A stretch of 35,961 bases of DNA. Source: Pasteurellaceae bacterium. GTDB taxonomy: Bacteria; Pseudomonadota; Gammaproteobacteria; Enterobacterales; Pasteurellaceae. The translations under genes were made by a program, and so were the position numbers. Below are positions 1 through 8,200 of the stretch, piece after piece (the stretch's first letter is position 1; each line of letters opens with the position of its first letter). The DNA lies in contig JAUNAB010000017.1 in the NCBI GenBank assembly GCA_030527795.1, positions 1 to 35,961 of the forward strand. Direction: 5' to 3'. The notes beneath the pieces were generated by a model that searched no databases, was not told where the DNA came from, and worked only from the letters and a program-made list of their open reading frames with translations.

Positions 1-3
1 AAA

Positions 4-47
4 ATGTAGCAGAAACAACAAATTAAATCTTTGTGCAACTGCTACAT
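4..47. repeat. Inverted repeat at the breakpoint of the UhpC-like gene
   Basis: ATGTAGCAG at 4-12 is the exact reverse complement of CTGCTACAT at 39-47, with a 26-base AT-rich loop. On the minus strand the repeat begins where the UhpC-like reading frame ends; the stop codon TAG lies inside the repeat arm. It could be the end of an insertion element, a terminator-like hairpin left after a deletion, or chance. The window ends too soon to decide. Confidence 0.45.
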
Positions 48-146
48 AATACCGATTAAATGTAATCGCCAATAACGATAGGTTTTATCAATTTCTTCCT
101 TACTTTTAGTTACTGGCAAATCAGGTTGCACACTAAAAATACCCAT
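42..146 (-). pseudogene. Truncated N-terminus of a UhpC-like hexose-phosphate sensor/transporter (MFS)
   Basis: On the minus strand a 34-codon frame opens with an AAGGAG ribosome binding site 7 bases before the ATG at 146 (another ATG lies at 152) and stops at TAG 44-42. It contains EIDKTYRYWRLHLIGIM. From memory this matches the N-terminus of UhpC (EIDARYRYWRRH...), a major-facilitator protein that senses or moves sugar phosphates. UhpC/UhpT/GlpT proteins are about 440-480 residues, so only the cytoplasmic start remains. Similarity seems to run up to the stop, where the inverted repeat at 4-47 begins. The promoter region is intact and divergent from deoC. A fragment is certain; the exact family member is inferred from a short stretch. 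Confidence 0.5.
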
Positions 147-203
147 ATTCATTCTCCTTCTCTTTTTCAAATGTGATAAAATTAACAAATTTTACTTTTA
201 AAT

Positions 204-272
204 AGCATAACTTAATTAAAATATTAAAAAAGTGACAATCATCACAGATTTTCAAATAAATTAGGTTATAGT
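204..272. promoter_or_regulatory. Divergent deoC / uhpC-like promoter region with central CRP site
   Basis: A CRP-like site AGTGA-N6-TCACA lies at 231-246 (one mismatch to TGTGA-N6-TCACA; centre 238.5). On the plus strand a -10 element TATAGT at 267-272 would start deoC transcription near 279. On the minus strand TATGCT at 209-204 would start the uhpC-like transcript near 197. Both predicted starts place the CRP centre about 41 bases upstream, the class II activation geometry. One site could therefore drive both genes, which fits catabolite control of deoxyribose and sugar-phosphate use. Start sites are inferred. Confidence 0.55.
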
Positions 273-312
273 ATTCACATCATTTCCAAATCAATCTTGA
301 AGGAGACATCCA

Positions 313-960
313 ATGACCCCAACCGAATTAGCACAATACATCGATCACACTGCATTAAGTGCAGAAAAAACGGAACAAGATATTCTGAAATTATGCGATG
401 AAGCTCTGCAACATCAGTTTTTTTCCGTGTGTATCAATTCTTGTTACATTCCCCTTGCAAAACAAAAACTTGCTAACAGTCAGGTAAAAATCTGCACTGT
501 CGTCGGTTTTCCACTTGGTGCCAATTTATCATCAGTCAAAGCCTTTGAAACGACCGAAGCAATCAACGCTGGCGCACAGGAAATTGATATGGTAATCAAT
601 GTTGGCTGGATAAAATCTAACCGTTGGGATGAGGTGAAAGCGGATATTCAAGCGGTATTAACTGCTTGTAATGGTGTGCCATTAAAAGTGATTTTAGAAA
701 CCTGCTTGCTGAGTAAAGAGGAAATCAAGCAAGCCTGTGAGCTTTGTAAAGCATTGAATGTTGCTTTCGTCAAAACTTCAACAGGATTTAACAAAGCGGG
801 GGCAACCGTAGAAGATATTGCCTTAATGCGTCAGACCGTAGGCAATTTAGGCGTAAAAGCATCGGGCGGTATTCGTGACACTAAAACGGCTCTCGCGATG
901 ATTGAAGCAGGCGCAACGCGTATTGGTGCAAGTGCCAGCATTGCAATTATTGGTAAGTAG
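313..960 (+). CDS. deoC: Deoxyribose-phosphate aldolase
   Basis: This class I aldolase cleaves 2-deoxyribose-5-phosphate to glyceraldehyde-3-phosphate and acetaldehyde, the last step of deoxynucleoside breakdown in the cytoplasm. The 215-residue protein has the short DeoC form (E. coli 259, Bacillus type about 220). The Schiff-base lysine is K154 in FVKTSTGF, the proton-relay lysine is K182 in VKASGGIRD, and the partner aspartate is D92 in EIDMVINVG. The start is supported by AAGGAG at 300-305, 7 bases upstream. It is followed 59 bases later by deoR, its probable repressor, and preceded by a class II-type CRP site, so induction by deoxyribose phosphate plus catabolite activation is likely. 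The rest of the E. coli deo operon (deoA, deoB, deoD) is not adjacent. Confidence 0.95.
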   Translation: MTPTELAQYIDHTALSAEKTEQDILKLCDEALQHQFFSVCINSCYIPLAKQKLANSQVKICTVVGFPLGANLSSVKAFETTEAINAGAQEIDMVINVGWIKSNRWDEVKADIQAVLTACNGVPLKVILETCLLSKEEIKQACELCKALNVAFVKTSTGFNKAGATVEDIALMRQTVGNLGVKASGGIRDTKTALAMIEAGATRIGASASIAIIGK

Positions 961-965
961 CAAAA

Positions 966-1003
966 ACCGCGGTCAAAATTTCAATTAATTTTTTGACCGC
1001 GGT
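966..1003. repeat. Inverted pair of ACCGCGGT repeats between deoC and deoR
   Basis: ACCGCGGTCAAAA at 966-978 and its reverse complement ending at 1003 form a 13-bp stem with a 12-base loop. The two 8-bp cores start 30 bases apart. On the plus strand no T tract follows the stem, so it is not a canonical terminator for deoC; on the minus strand five T residues would follow. It may instead reduce read-through or protect the deoC message. Confidence 0.75.
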
Positions 1004-1019
1004 AAATCGGGAAAATCCA

Positions 1020-1739
1020 ATGGATCAGAAAAAACAAGAACGTATCCAAAAATTAGCCTTTTTGCTAAAACAAATGGATAAAATCCATTTGCGTGATGCC
1101 GCACAAATACTAAACGTTTCCGATATGACCATTCGGCGTGATCTCAGCGATGCCCCAAATGGTATGGCGTTGTTAGGCGGTTACATTGTGCAAAATCGTA
1201 GCAATCAGCTCCACCGTTATCATATCTTCGAACAAGAACATAAGCACATACCAGAAAAAATGGCAGTAGGAAAAATGGCTGCCGATCTCGTGCAAGATGG
1301 CGATATTATTTTCTTTGATTGCGGTTCAACCATTCCCTACATTGCGTCACAAATTCGGACGGAAATTTGTTTCACTGCAATTTGTTGCTCAATTAACACG
1401 TTTATGGTTTTACAAGAAAAGCCAAATTGCCAATTAATCCTATGCGGTGGCGAATATTCACGCCATAATTCGTTCTTAACAAGTATGACCTTGCAAAATG
1501 AATTAGATGCCATTTGTACAAATAAAGCTTTTATTTCTGCGGCGGGTATCCATACAACGCAAGGCGTCACTTGTTTTAGCTTTGACGAAGCCAAAACAAA
1601 ACAAAAGGCAATGGCGAAAAGCAAACAATCCATTTTGGTATTTGACCACACAAAACTCAATCGCGTAGAAAAAGCCTACATAGCTCCGCTTGAACAGTTT
1701 GATTTAATCCTTTGTGATCAGGAATGCATTGCAAATTAA
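1020..1739 (+). CDS. deoR: Deoxyribose operon repressor, DeoR family
   Basis: This is a DNA-binding repressor of deoxynucleoside catabolism whose effector in E. coli is deoxyribose-5-phosphate. The N-terminal helix-turn-helix reads HLRDAAQILNVSDMTIRRDL, very like E. coli DeoR, followed by LLGGYIV. The C-terminal sugar-phosphate-binding domain (isomerase-like DeoRC fold) shows FFDCGSTIPYI, LILCGGEY and SAAGIHTTQGVTCF, each with a close counterpart in DeoR. Starting at ATG 1020 gives 239 residues against 252 in E. coli. An upstream in-frame TTG at 993 would add nine residues encoded by an ACCGCGGT repeat; that start is unlikely. No strong ribosome binding site precedes ATG 1020, so translation may be weak. 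It is probably co-transcribed with deoC. Confidence 0.9.
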   Translation: MDQKKQERIQKLAFLLKQMDKIHLRDAAQILNVSDMTIRRDLSDAPNGMALLGGYIVQNRSNQLHRYHIFEQEHKHIPEKMAVGKMAADLVQDGDIIFFDCGSTIPYIASQIRTEICFTAICCSINTFMVLQEKPNCQLILCGGEYSRHNSFLTSMTLQNELDAICTNKAFISAAGIHTTQGVTCFSFDEAKTKQKAMAKSKQSILVFDHTKLNRVEKAYIAPLEQFDLILCDQECIAN

Positions 1740-1747
1740 GATTATGA

Positions 1748-2569
1748 TCAATACGAAAGTATTTCACTCTCAGTAGGGACAGCAATATTCTTTAAATGAT
1801 TTTGTTGAATAAATTTTCGCATATCATCTGATGATATTGACGTATGATTTACGGCATCCATATGAACAGTGATAATGTTTGCTTTTGGAGCGACTTTTCT
1901 CATTTTAGCAACATCATCAAAGCCCATAATAATCCCACCATCAAAATTGATTAAACGTGCATAACCCGTATTCATCACGATAATCTCTGGTTGATAATCT
2001 TTTAGTACATTATCAATTTGTTCATTCCAAAGAGTATCGCCAACAATATAAAGTGTCTTTTCATTATCGGCTTTAAACACTACTCCCATTGCATCGCCTA
2101 AACGTTCAGCAAACTCAGGGATAGCATACATAAAATCAGTTCCGTGTTGACCAACAATTCTGGTTAATTTCACTTTTCCAAATGGCGTATTTTTTCCAAC
2201 AACGCGCACGTCTTTAAACCCTTGCATACGCACAGTTTTGGCATCCCCTGAATTTTGTACAAAAATGGGAATATCTTTAGGAATCACATCCTGTGCAACT
2301 TCATCCCAATGATCTTCATGCGTATGAGTCAATATCACTGCATCAACACCTTGTAAGATCTCATCTATTGATTGGTTCAAATTAATTAACGGATGACGTT
2401 TTTCACTATGTAACGTCCCTTCAAATCTAGGATAAGATCCTGCTGGCGCAAGATAAGGGTCAACTAAGAATGTACTCCCAGCAAATTGTATTTTAGCCGT
2501 CGCATTACGAATATGTTGATAACTAAGTGCTGATGTCGTATTACAAGTTAATTTTTCTAAATTCATCAT
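1748..2569 (-). CDS. Metallo-beta-lactamase-fold hydrolase (UlaG-like)
   Basis: A 273-residue soluble protein with the zinc-binding motif THTHEDHWD (H82, H84, D86, H87). Later ligand candidates are the aspartate in VGDTLW and the histidine in ITVHMDAVNHTS. The fold is that of the L-ascorbate-6-phosphate lactonase (UlaG) and related beta-lactamase-superfamily hydrolases. There is no signal peptide, so a cytoplasmic esterase or lactonase role is probable, but the substrate cannot be read from sequence. A ribosome binding site AGGA lies just upstream; the start could be the first or second of two tandem ATG codons. It ends 8 bases from the deoR stop (convergent) and is divergent from the GlxA-like regulator at 2723, which may control it. 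Confidence 0.8.
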   Translation of the reverse strand: MMNLEKLTCNTTSALSYQHIRNATAKIQFAGSTFLVDPYLAPAGSYPRFEGTLHSEKRHPLINLNQSIDEILQGVDAVILTHTHEDHWDEVAQDVIPKDIPIFVQNSGDAKTVRMQGFKDVRVVGKNTPFGKVKLTRIVGQHGTDFMYAIPEFAERLGDAMGVVFKADNEKTLYIVGDTLWNEQIDNVLKDYQPEIIVMNTGYARLINFDGGIIMGFDDVAKMRKVAPKANIITVHMDAVNHTSISSDDMRKFIQQNHLKNIAVPTESEILSY

Positions 2570-2657
2570 ATTATTCCTACTCGATATTAATCATTTACAA
2601 AGTGACTCATTGGTAACTTACGTAAATAATTATGCGATGAATAAATCTCACAAAAAA

Positions 2658-2686
2658 TTGACTTTTAAATCAAAAAGCATAAGAAT
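2658..2686 (+). promoter_or_regulatory. Candidate promoter of the GlxA-like regulator
   Basis: TTGACT at 2658-2663 and AAGAAT at 2681-2686 are separated by 17 bases, upstream of the ATG at 2723. The -35 matches five of six consensus bases and the -10 four of six. This is a pattern match only. Confidence 0.3.
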
Positions 2687-2722
2687 TAGGTCAAATATAT
2701 CATTCAGAAATAGGAATAGGAA

Positions 2723-3668
2723 ATGCTGACTGTCGCACTTGTACTCTATCCTAATTTTAGCCCATTTCATTTCTCAACGCCTTATATGGTATTTTCAAAG
2801 CCAAATTAATGGACGTTCTCTATTTAATTTAAACATCATTTCAATGCAAGTAGAACAACAATCTGAGCACCCTTTATGGGTCAAACCTGATGGGAGCAGT
2901 GAATTATTAGAACACGCCGATATTATTATCATTCCAGATTGGCACGATTTAACTGCAAAACCTTGTACAGATTTAATTTATGCACTGCAATCTGCAAATC
3001 AACGGGGGGCTTTAATTGTGGGGTTGTGCTATGGTACCTACGCTTTGGCTTATTCAGGCATACTTAATGGAAAAAGTGCAGCAACGCATTGGCTTGGAGA
3101 AAAGGATTTCAAACAACGTTTTCCACAAATAAAACTGGATTTAAACGCACTATATGTAGAACAAGACAACATCATCACTTCTGCTGGTGTGGTTGCAAGC
3201 CTAGATTGTTGTTTAGCGATTGTACGAAAATACTATGGCGTGAAAATTGCTAATACGCTCGCACGACTTTTTGTTACTGCGCCACATCGAGAAGGCGGAC
3301 AAGCACAATTTATAGAACAACCTATTGGACGGAAAACGCCTGATCAATCAATTAACCAATTATTAGATTTTCTAAGAGAAAATTTAACACTACCTCACAA
3401 AATTGATCAACTCGCCGATAAATTAGCTATAAGCCGTAGCTCTTTTACCCGTCATTTTCGGAAAGCAACTGGAATATCGCTCACAAAATGGCTAATTGAA
3501 ACAAAGCTACAAATCGGCTGTGATTTATTAGAAAGTACCCAACTCTCAATTGAAGCAATTGCAGAGCAAGTCGGGTTCAACTCATCCACCAGCTTTCGAG
3601 AACATTTTAAAGCTAAATATCAAATCAGCCCAACTCGTTGGCGTGCTAATTTTGCAGAAATAAGATAA
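2723..3668 (+). pseudogene. GlxA-type regulator (DJ-1/PfpI domain + AraC helix-turn-helix), frameshifted near its start
   Basis: Most of the gene is an open frame entered from about 2801 to 3668. It encodes a class I glutamine-amidotransferase-like (DJ-1/PfpI) domain with the nucleophile-elbow-like VGLCYGTYALA, then two AraC-type helix-turn-helix segments (IDQLADKLAISRSSFTRHFR and IEAIAEQVGFNSSTSFREHF). The natural N-terminus lies in another frame. ATG 2723, preceded by AGGA, reads MLTVALVLYPNFSPFHFS, the typical first beta-strand of this domain, and hits TAA at 2807-2809. Removing one base around 2798-2802 (for example one C of CC at 2801-2802) joins the two as ...YMVFSKQINGRSLFNL. An in-frame ATG at 2739 would give 309 residues with an implausible N-terminus. 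The regulator is probably inactive unless the extra base is a sequencing error. It is divergent from the metallo-hydrolase. Confidence 0.7.
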
Positions 3669-3682
3669 TCAATTCGGAAAAC

Positions 3683-3707
3683 GCCCACAACCGCGGGCAT
3701 TTTTTTA
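3683..3707 (+). terminator. Rho-independent terminator after the GlxA-like regulator
   Basis: GCCC at 3683-3686 pairs with GGGC at 3695-3698 around an 8-base loop that includes CCGCGG bases, followed by A and seven T residues. It lies between convergent genes (regulator plus, gppA minus). The stem is short, so strength is uncertain. Confidence 0.5.
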
Positions 3708-5225
3708 ATGATAATTAAGCTGCAAGCCTATTTCTTGCCAGTATCGTTGTTCATTTTTAAGCTCTTGTGCAATCAACGGATTACGTGATAAATATTCGTG
3801 ATCAAATTCCAACTGACAAAAACCGCGGTCAAAATTTAGCTTGATTTTTTGCGTTTTTTCCGTGGCTTGACGGGATTTATTGAGCAATACAGCTAAACGC
3901 AAAATGCAAATTAATTGCTGTACATCGGCAAGTTGATAATAGGAAAACTGGGCAATGTCATCAAAATGAAAACTGTCTTGATAAAAACGAACCAATAAAC
4001 TGAGTAAGCGTTGTTGTTCTTTATCAAAGCCTGGTATAGCAAGATTTTGCAGTAAATACGCAGAATGCTTTTGCAATTTTTTATAATTAATCACTAGACC
4101 AATTTCGTGTAGCACGGCAGCCCAATCTAAAATCGCCAACATCTCTTGCTGATATTCTGGCGACTGCCATTGACTTAATTGACGAGCAAGCAAACGACAG
4201 GTTTCCCAAACTCGCTCGGCTTGCGCAACATCAATACTAAATTGTTCGATCAAGCTCTGCGCACTGCGTTGACGGATATCTTGAACTTTAAAATCTTGTT
4301 CAAGGCTATACATAATCCCTTCGCGTAATGCCCCGTCCGAATAACGCATTTGTTCAATTTGATAGACATCAAACAATGCACTCAAAATAGCTAACCCTGG
4401 CACAAAAACATCCGCCCGATCATCTCTTAGCCCTGCTAAATGCAACTCGTTAAAATGTGTTGCTTTAAGTGTGCGTTTAATCAGGTTATCCAATCGCCCT
4501 GCGGTAATGATGCCGTCAGGATCAAGATTAGCCTCAATCACTTGGCTAACTGTTTTAATCGTACCAGAGGATCCGAGCACCGTAGTCCAGCCCAAATGCC
4601 GATAAGGTTCAGCTAAATCCGCAATTCGCTCAATAGCCGTTGTGCGTGCTTGTTCAAAACGCGTCTCAGAAATAACGCCATTGGTAAAAAAGGCTTGTGC
4701 AAAACTTACACATCCCATATTCCGACTTTCAGCTCGTAATGGTGTAAATCCTTCGCCAATAATCATTTCAGTTGAGCCACCACCAATATCAATAACGAGC
4801 TTGCGTTGTTGTTCAGGTTGCGTATGGGATACCCCCGCATAAATCATTTTAGCTTCCGTTTCGCCCGAAATAATATGGATAGAGTAAGGAAAAACTACCG
4901 CGGCTTGCTGTAAAAAATCCTGTTTATTGACCGCACTACGTAATGTATAAGTTCCCACAACGGTGACATTACTCGAATCAAACCCTTGCAATCGTTCAGC
5001 AAACAATGCAAGGCACGCCACGCCACGATCTATCGCGGCTTGGTCAAGCACACCTTGCTGATCTAACCCTGCGGCAAGTTGCACTTTTTGCTTTAAACGG
5101 GATAATACCTGAATTGAACCATTCACAATGCGTGCAATAATCATATGGAAACTGTTTGACCCTAAATCGATCGCAGCAATTTCGCGGCTTTTACAACTCG
5201 CAGGTTGGAGATTAAATTTCTTCAT
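3705..5225 (-). CDS. gppA: Guanosine-5'-triphosphate,3'-diphosphate pyrophosphatase / exopolyphosphatase
   Basis: GppA/Ppx phosphatases hydrolyse pppGpp to ppGpp and trim polyphosphate, tuning the stringent response. The N-terminal actin-like ATPase half shows IAAIDLGSNSFHM and VIDIGGGSTEM, followed by GSSGT; the C-terminal part contains the HD-like LHEIG segment. KQKVQLAAGLD and FAERLQ resemble E. coli GppA more than Ppx. ATG 5225 gives 506 residues, near the family length (E. coli GppA 494). The open frame extends 19 codons upstream into tamB, but MKKFNLQ after an AAAGAG-like site is the more natural start. The gene begins 28 bases after the tamB stop and is probably the third gene of a tamA-tamB-gppA transcript. 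Confidence 0.85.
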   Translation of the reverse strand: MKKFNLQPASCKSREIAAIDLGSNSFHMIIARIVNGSIQVLSRLKQKVQLAAGLDQQGVLDQAAIDRGVACLALFAERLQGFDSSNVTVVGTYTLRSAVNKQDFLQQAAVVFPYSIHIISGETEAKMIYAGVSHTQPEQQRKLVIDIGGGSTEMIIGEGFTPLRAESRNMGCVSFAQAFFTNGVISETRFEQARTTAIERIADLAEPYRHLGWTTVLGSSGTIKTVSQVIEANLDPDGIITAGRLDNLIKRTLKATHFNELHLAGLRDDRADVFVPGLAILSALFDVYQIEQMRYSDGALREGIMYSLEQDFKVQDIRQRSAQSLIEQFSIDVAQAERVWETCRLLARQLSQWQSPEYQQEMLAILDWAAVLHEIGLVINYKKLQKHSAYLLQNLAIPGFDKEQQRLLSLLVRFYQDSFHFDDIAQFSYYQLADVQQLICILRLAVLLNKSRQATEKTQKIKLNFDRGFCQLEFDHEYLSRNPLIAQELKNEQRYWQEIGLQLNYH

Positions 5226-5253
5226 AAAAACTCTTTTATTTTGATCCGCGGTA

Positions 5254-8200
5254 TTACCATTCAAATTGATACAATAAATCAAACGCTTGATTTACACCAG
5301 ATACGGATTGTAAATATAATTGGGGCAGTAATTTATAACGCAATGTCACTTCGGCTAATCCATCAAATAGCCCTACACCATATTTAATTTTTAATCTTGG
5401 TGTAATATTGCCGCTCACGACCACTTTTGAGCTATCGCCCACTCCTGCTGTGCCTAAGTTAAGATCTTGAATACCAAAGGCTTCGCCGACTTTCCCCACA
5501 GCTTTACCACTTTTAGCCAAGCCCATACCCAGCAATGCCGCCCCAACTGATCCACTTGAGCCAGCTTCGCCGCTGTTTTCTAAGGAACGCCCTGTTAAAA
5601 TATAAGATAACGCCTGATCTTGCGACATACTCGGGGTTGAAAACACTTGCACCGATGGGCTATCTGCTAAACCTTTAACTTTTACCCCAGCAGTAACGGT
5701 GCTGTCTTCCATTGCTTCAGGGTTGCGAATAGCTTCAATATTGAGCATTGGCTCTGATGGCAAACCAGAAAAACTAATCTGCCCTTTACGAATGAGCAAA
5801 TCTTGCCCAAAGGAAGCATAACGTCCATTTTTCAAATTGATTTGACCGTATAATCCCAACTGACCTTTTTCTTGTTTCACATTCAATAAACCATTCAATT
5901 CAGAATTCAAATCATAGGCACTCACCGTCACATCGTCGCCAATTTTGATTTTTAAATCAGAATGAATAGGAATACCCGATGAAGTCGTTGCAGCCATTTT
6001 AGTTGGCAATGCTTTAGCAGTTTCACGTTTTGATTGTGGTGTTAAAATCACTTCATCACTACTGACAGCCACCGCACTATCAGGTAAGCTCTCAATCGCA
6101 ATTCTCGCCCAGGGGATCAAAATCTCACCGCTTAAATCAATCAGACTTGGACTGGCTTTCACCGTGACATCTGGGCTGACTTTTAATTTTGCCATTGACG
6201 GCACTTCAACATAAAAATTGTCAGCTTTTGCGTGAACACGTGCCGCCCAACGCTCAAGAGATTGCCAATTAGCATCGCCATCTAAATTTAAACGGCTTTC
6301 TGGCGTTTGAATATTGCCCGTTAAGGTTGAGCGATTGCCATAAAAATTCAGCCCCAACTCGCCCCCCACAATTTGAATAGGTAGCGATTTGCTCTTCGCT
6401 TGTAGCCGACTGATATTCAACGCACCATTTAATAACGGTGCATTCAAGTCCCCAGCAAAATTAAGATGGGTTTGAACTTCGCCTGACACGTTCTCACTAT
6501 TTGACAGGAGCTGATTGGCTAAATCTAAATTCACCCCTTGGATCACTAAATTTCCGCCTAATTTACGCCCTTTCGCAATATCCGCGATTTTTAAATCTGT
6601 GTTAATTTGACCGCGGTCTAAATTGATGTCAGATTTTACTGCCAAATTGTTATTTTCTAATTGTGCATTGACTGCCAATTTCGGTATGCCTAAACGGAAA
6701 GTGCGGATATCGACTTTCTGAGCCACCGCCATATTTTCGCCATTGACTTGCACATCAAGTTTTACAGGTTTATCACTAAACCACGCCACTTTGCCTTGGC
6801 TACGCAATACGCCTTTAAGTAAATCCTGTTGCTTAGTCAAACGATTCACTAAATCCAGATTCAAGCGTTTTAATTCAAACAGCACTTCGCCATTAGCACC
6901 CACAGTAAAATTTTGCGGCAGGCACAAATCAATATCTGAGTTATGCCAACAATGAGCAGATACCTGTGCCTGTTGTTTTGTATTGTCATACACAATCCCG
7001 ATCGCTTTATCATTATTAGTCATACCAATCAACGATTTGATATTCACTTGGCTCAACGTGCCTGACCATTTTTGTGCATTACGATCAAACGCCCCAGCCA
7101 AGTTTAAACTTGCCGCAACGGGCTCGCCATCGGCACGGAATTGTAATTGATGACTTTTTTCATTACCGCTAGCCGTTAATGTGGCTTTGCTGATCTGCAA
7201 TTCATTTTGGCGGAAACGATCTAGCGTAACGTCCACATTGCCTTGAATTTGATCTTGCGTGGTTATTTTACCCTGTGCAACGAACTGCCCAATTTGCATC
7301 TGTTGAAATGCAATTTGCTTACCCACTAAATTGAGATCCAGATTCGGCGCACTAATATCCCCATTCAAATGCACTTGTCCCGTTAAACTGGCACTTAATT
7401 CTGGCACTAAACCGCGTAAATCGGGGGCATTAATATCTAAGGCAAAATCCGATTTTTGACTAATCTGCCCGTGCGCACGAATATGGTTCGCCCCATAATT
7501 TAATAATAATTGTGGCACATTGACCAACTGCTGCGAGCCCGCGGTCAAATTTCCTTGCAAATTTAACGGCTGTTTCGCCAAAGTGCCGTGTAAATCCAAT
7601 TCAGGCACGGCAACTTGCCAATCTTTCCCGTTCGCATACCCGTTGGTGCTTAACCCACCAGACAATACCGCAGGCAGATTCGGCAAATATGCCCCCAAAT
7701 TAATTTGATTTAATTGTGCTTGGCTCTGCCATTGCACACCCTTTTGCCAATCCACGTTGCCAGTTAAGTTAAGTTTTCCATCTAGAGTTGCAAGTTGTAA
7801 TTGGCTTAAATTCGCGTGGCTTATTCCACCACTAGCTTGTGCATTTAACTGAGTTTTTGGCGCCCCCATTCCTTGTGCTTGCGCACTTAAATTGAGATGA
7901 TAATCTAACAGATTGCCCGTGATATTAAGATCAACATTATTCACTGTTAATTGCTGCGTTTTATCTTGACTGTCGAAAGGATAAGACACCTTATCGCTAG
8001 TTAAATGCAACTTGAAGGGCATTTTTTCTTGATTTAACGCCACATCGCCCGTTAAGTTAGCATTCAATCCGCCCTGAGTACTCAAATTCAAATACGTTAT
8101 TTCTTTCAACGCACCAGATACATTCAAATTAGCTTGCGTGGCAGGCAATACCAGTTGCTTTTGTTGCTCAATAGCCTGAATATCCGCATCAAGGCTCAAA

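Noticed and set aside
172-187. A second CRP-like site TGTGA-N6-TAACA near the uhpC-like gene
   Set aside because: It lies only about 25 bases before the start codon and downstream of the better promoter; with one mismatch in AT-rich DNA it may be chance.
643-660. Actinobacillus-type uptake signal (ACAAGCGGT) in deoC
   Set aside because: The sequence reads TCAAGCGGT, one mismatch, and is isolated; no enrichment of this form is seen in the window.
1337-1660. Minus-strand open frame of 107 codons inside deoR
   Set aside because: Shadow of deoR; no ribosome binding site and no recognisable protein family.
5226-5282. Longer N-terminus for gppA overlapping tamB
   Set aside because: The extra 19 codons have no family counterpart, and the internal ATG at 5225 has a better context.
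6697-6707. Haemophilus-type uptake signal AAGTGCGGT in tamB
   Set aside because: The sequence is AAAGTGCGGA, lacking the final T; it is a single near match.
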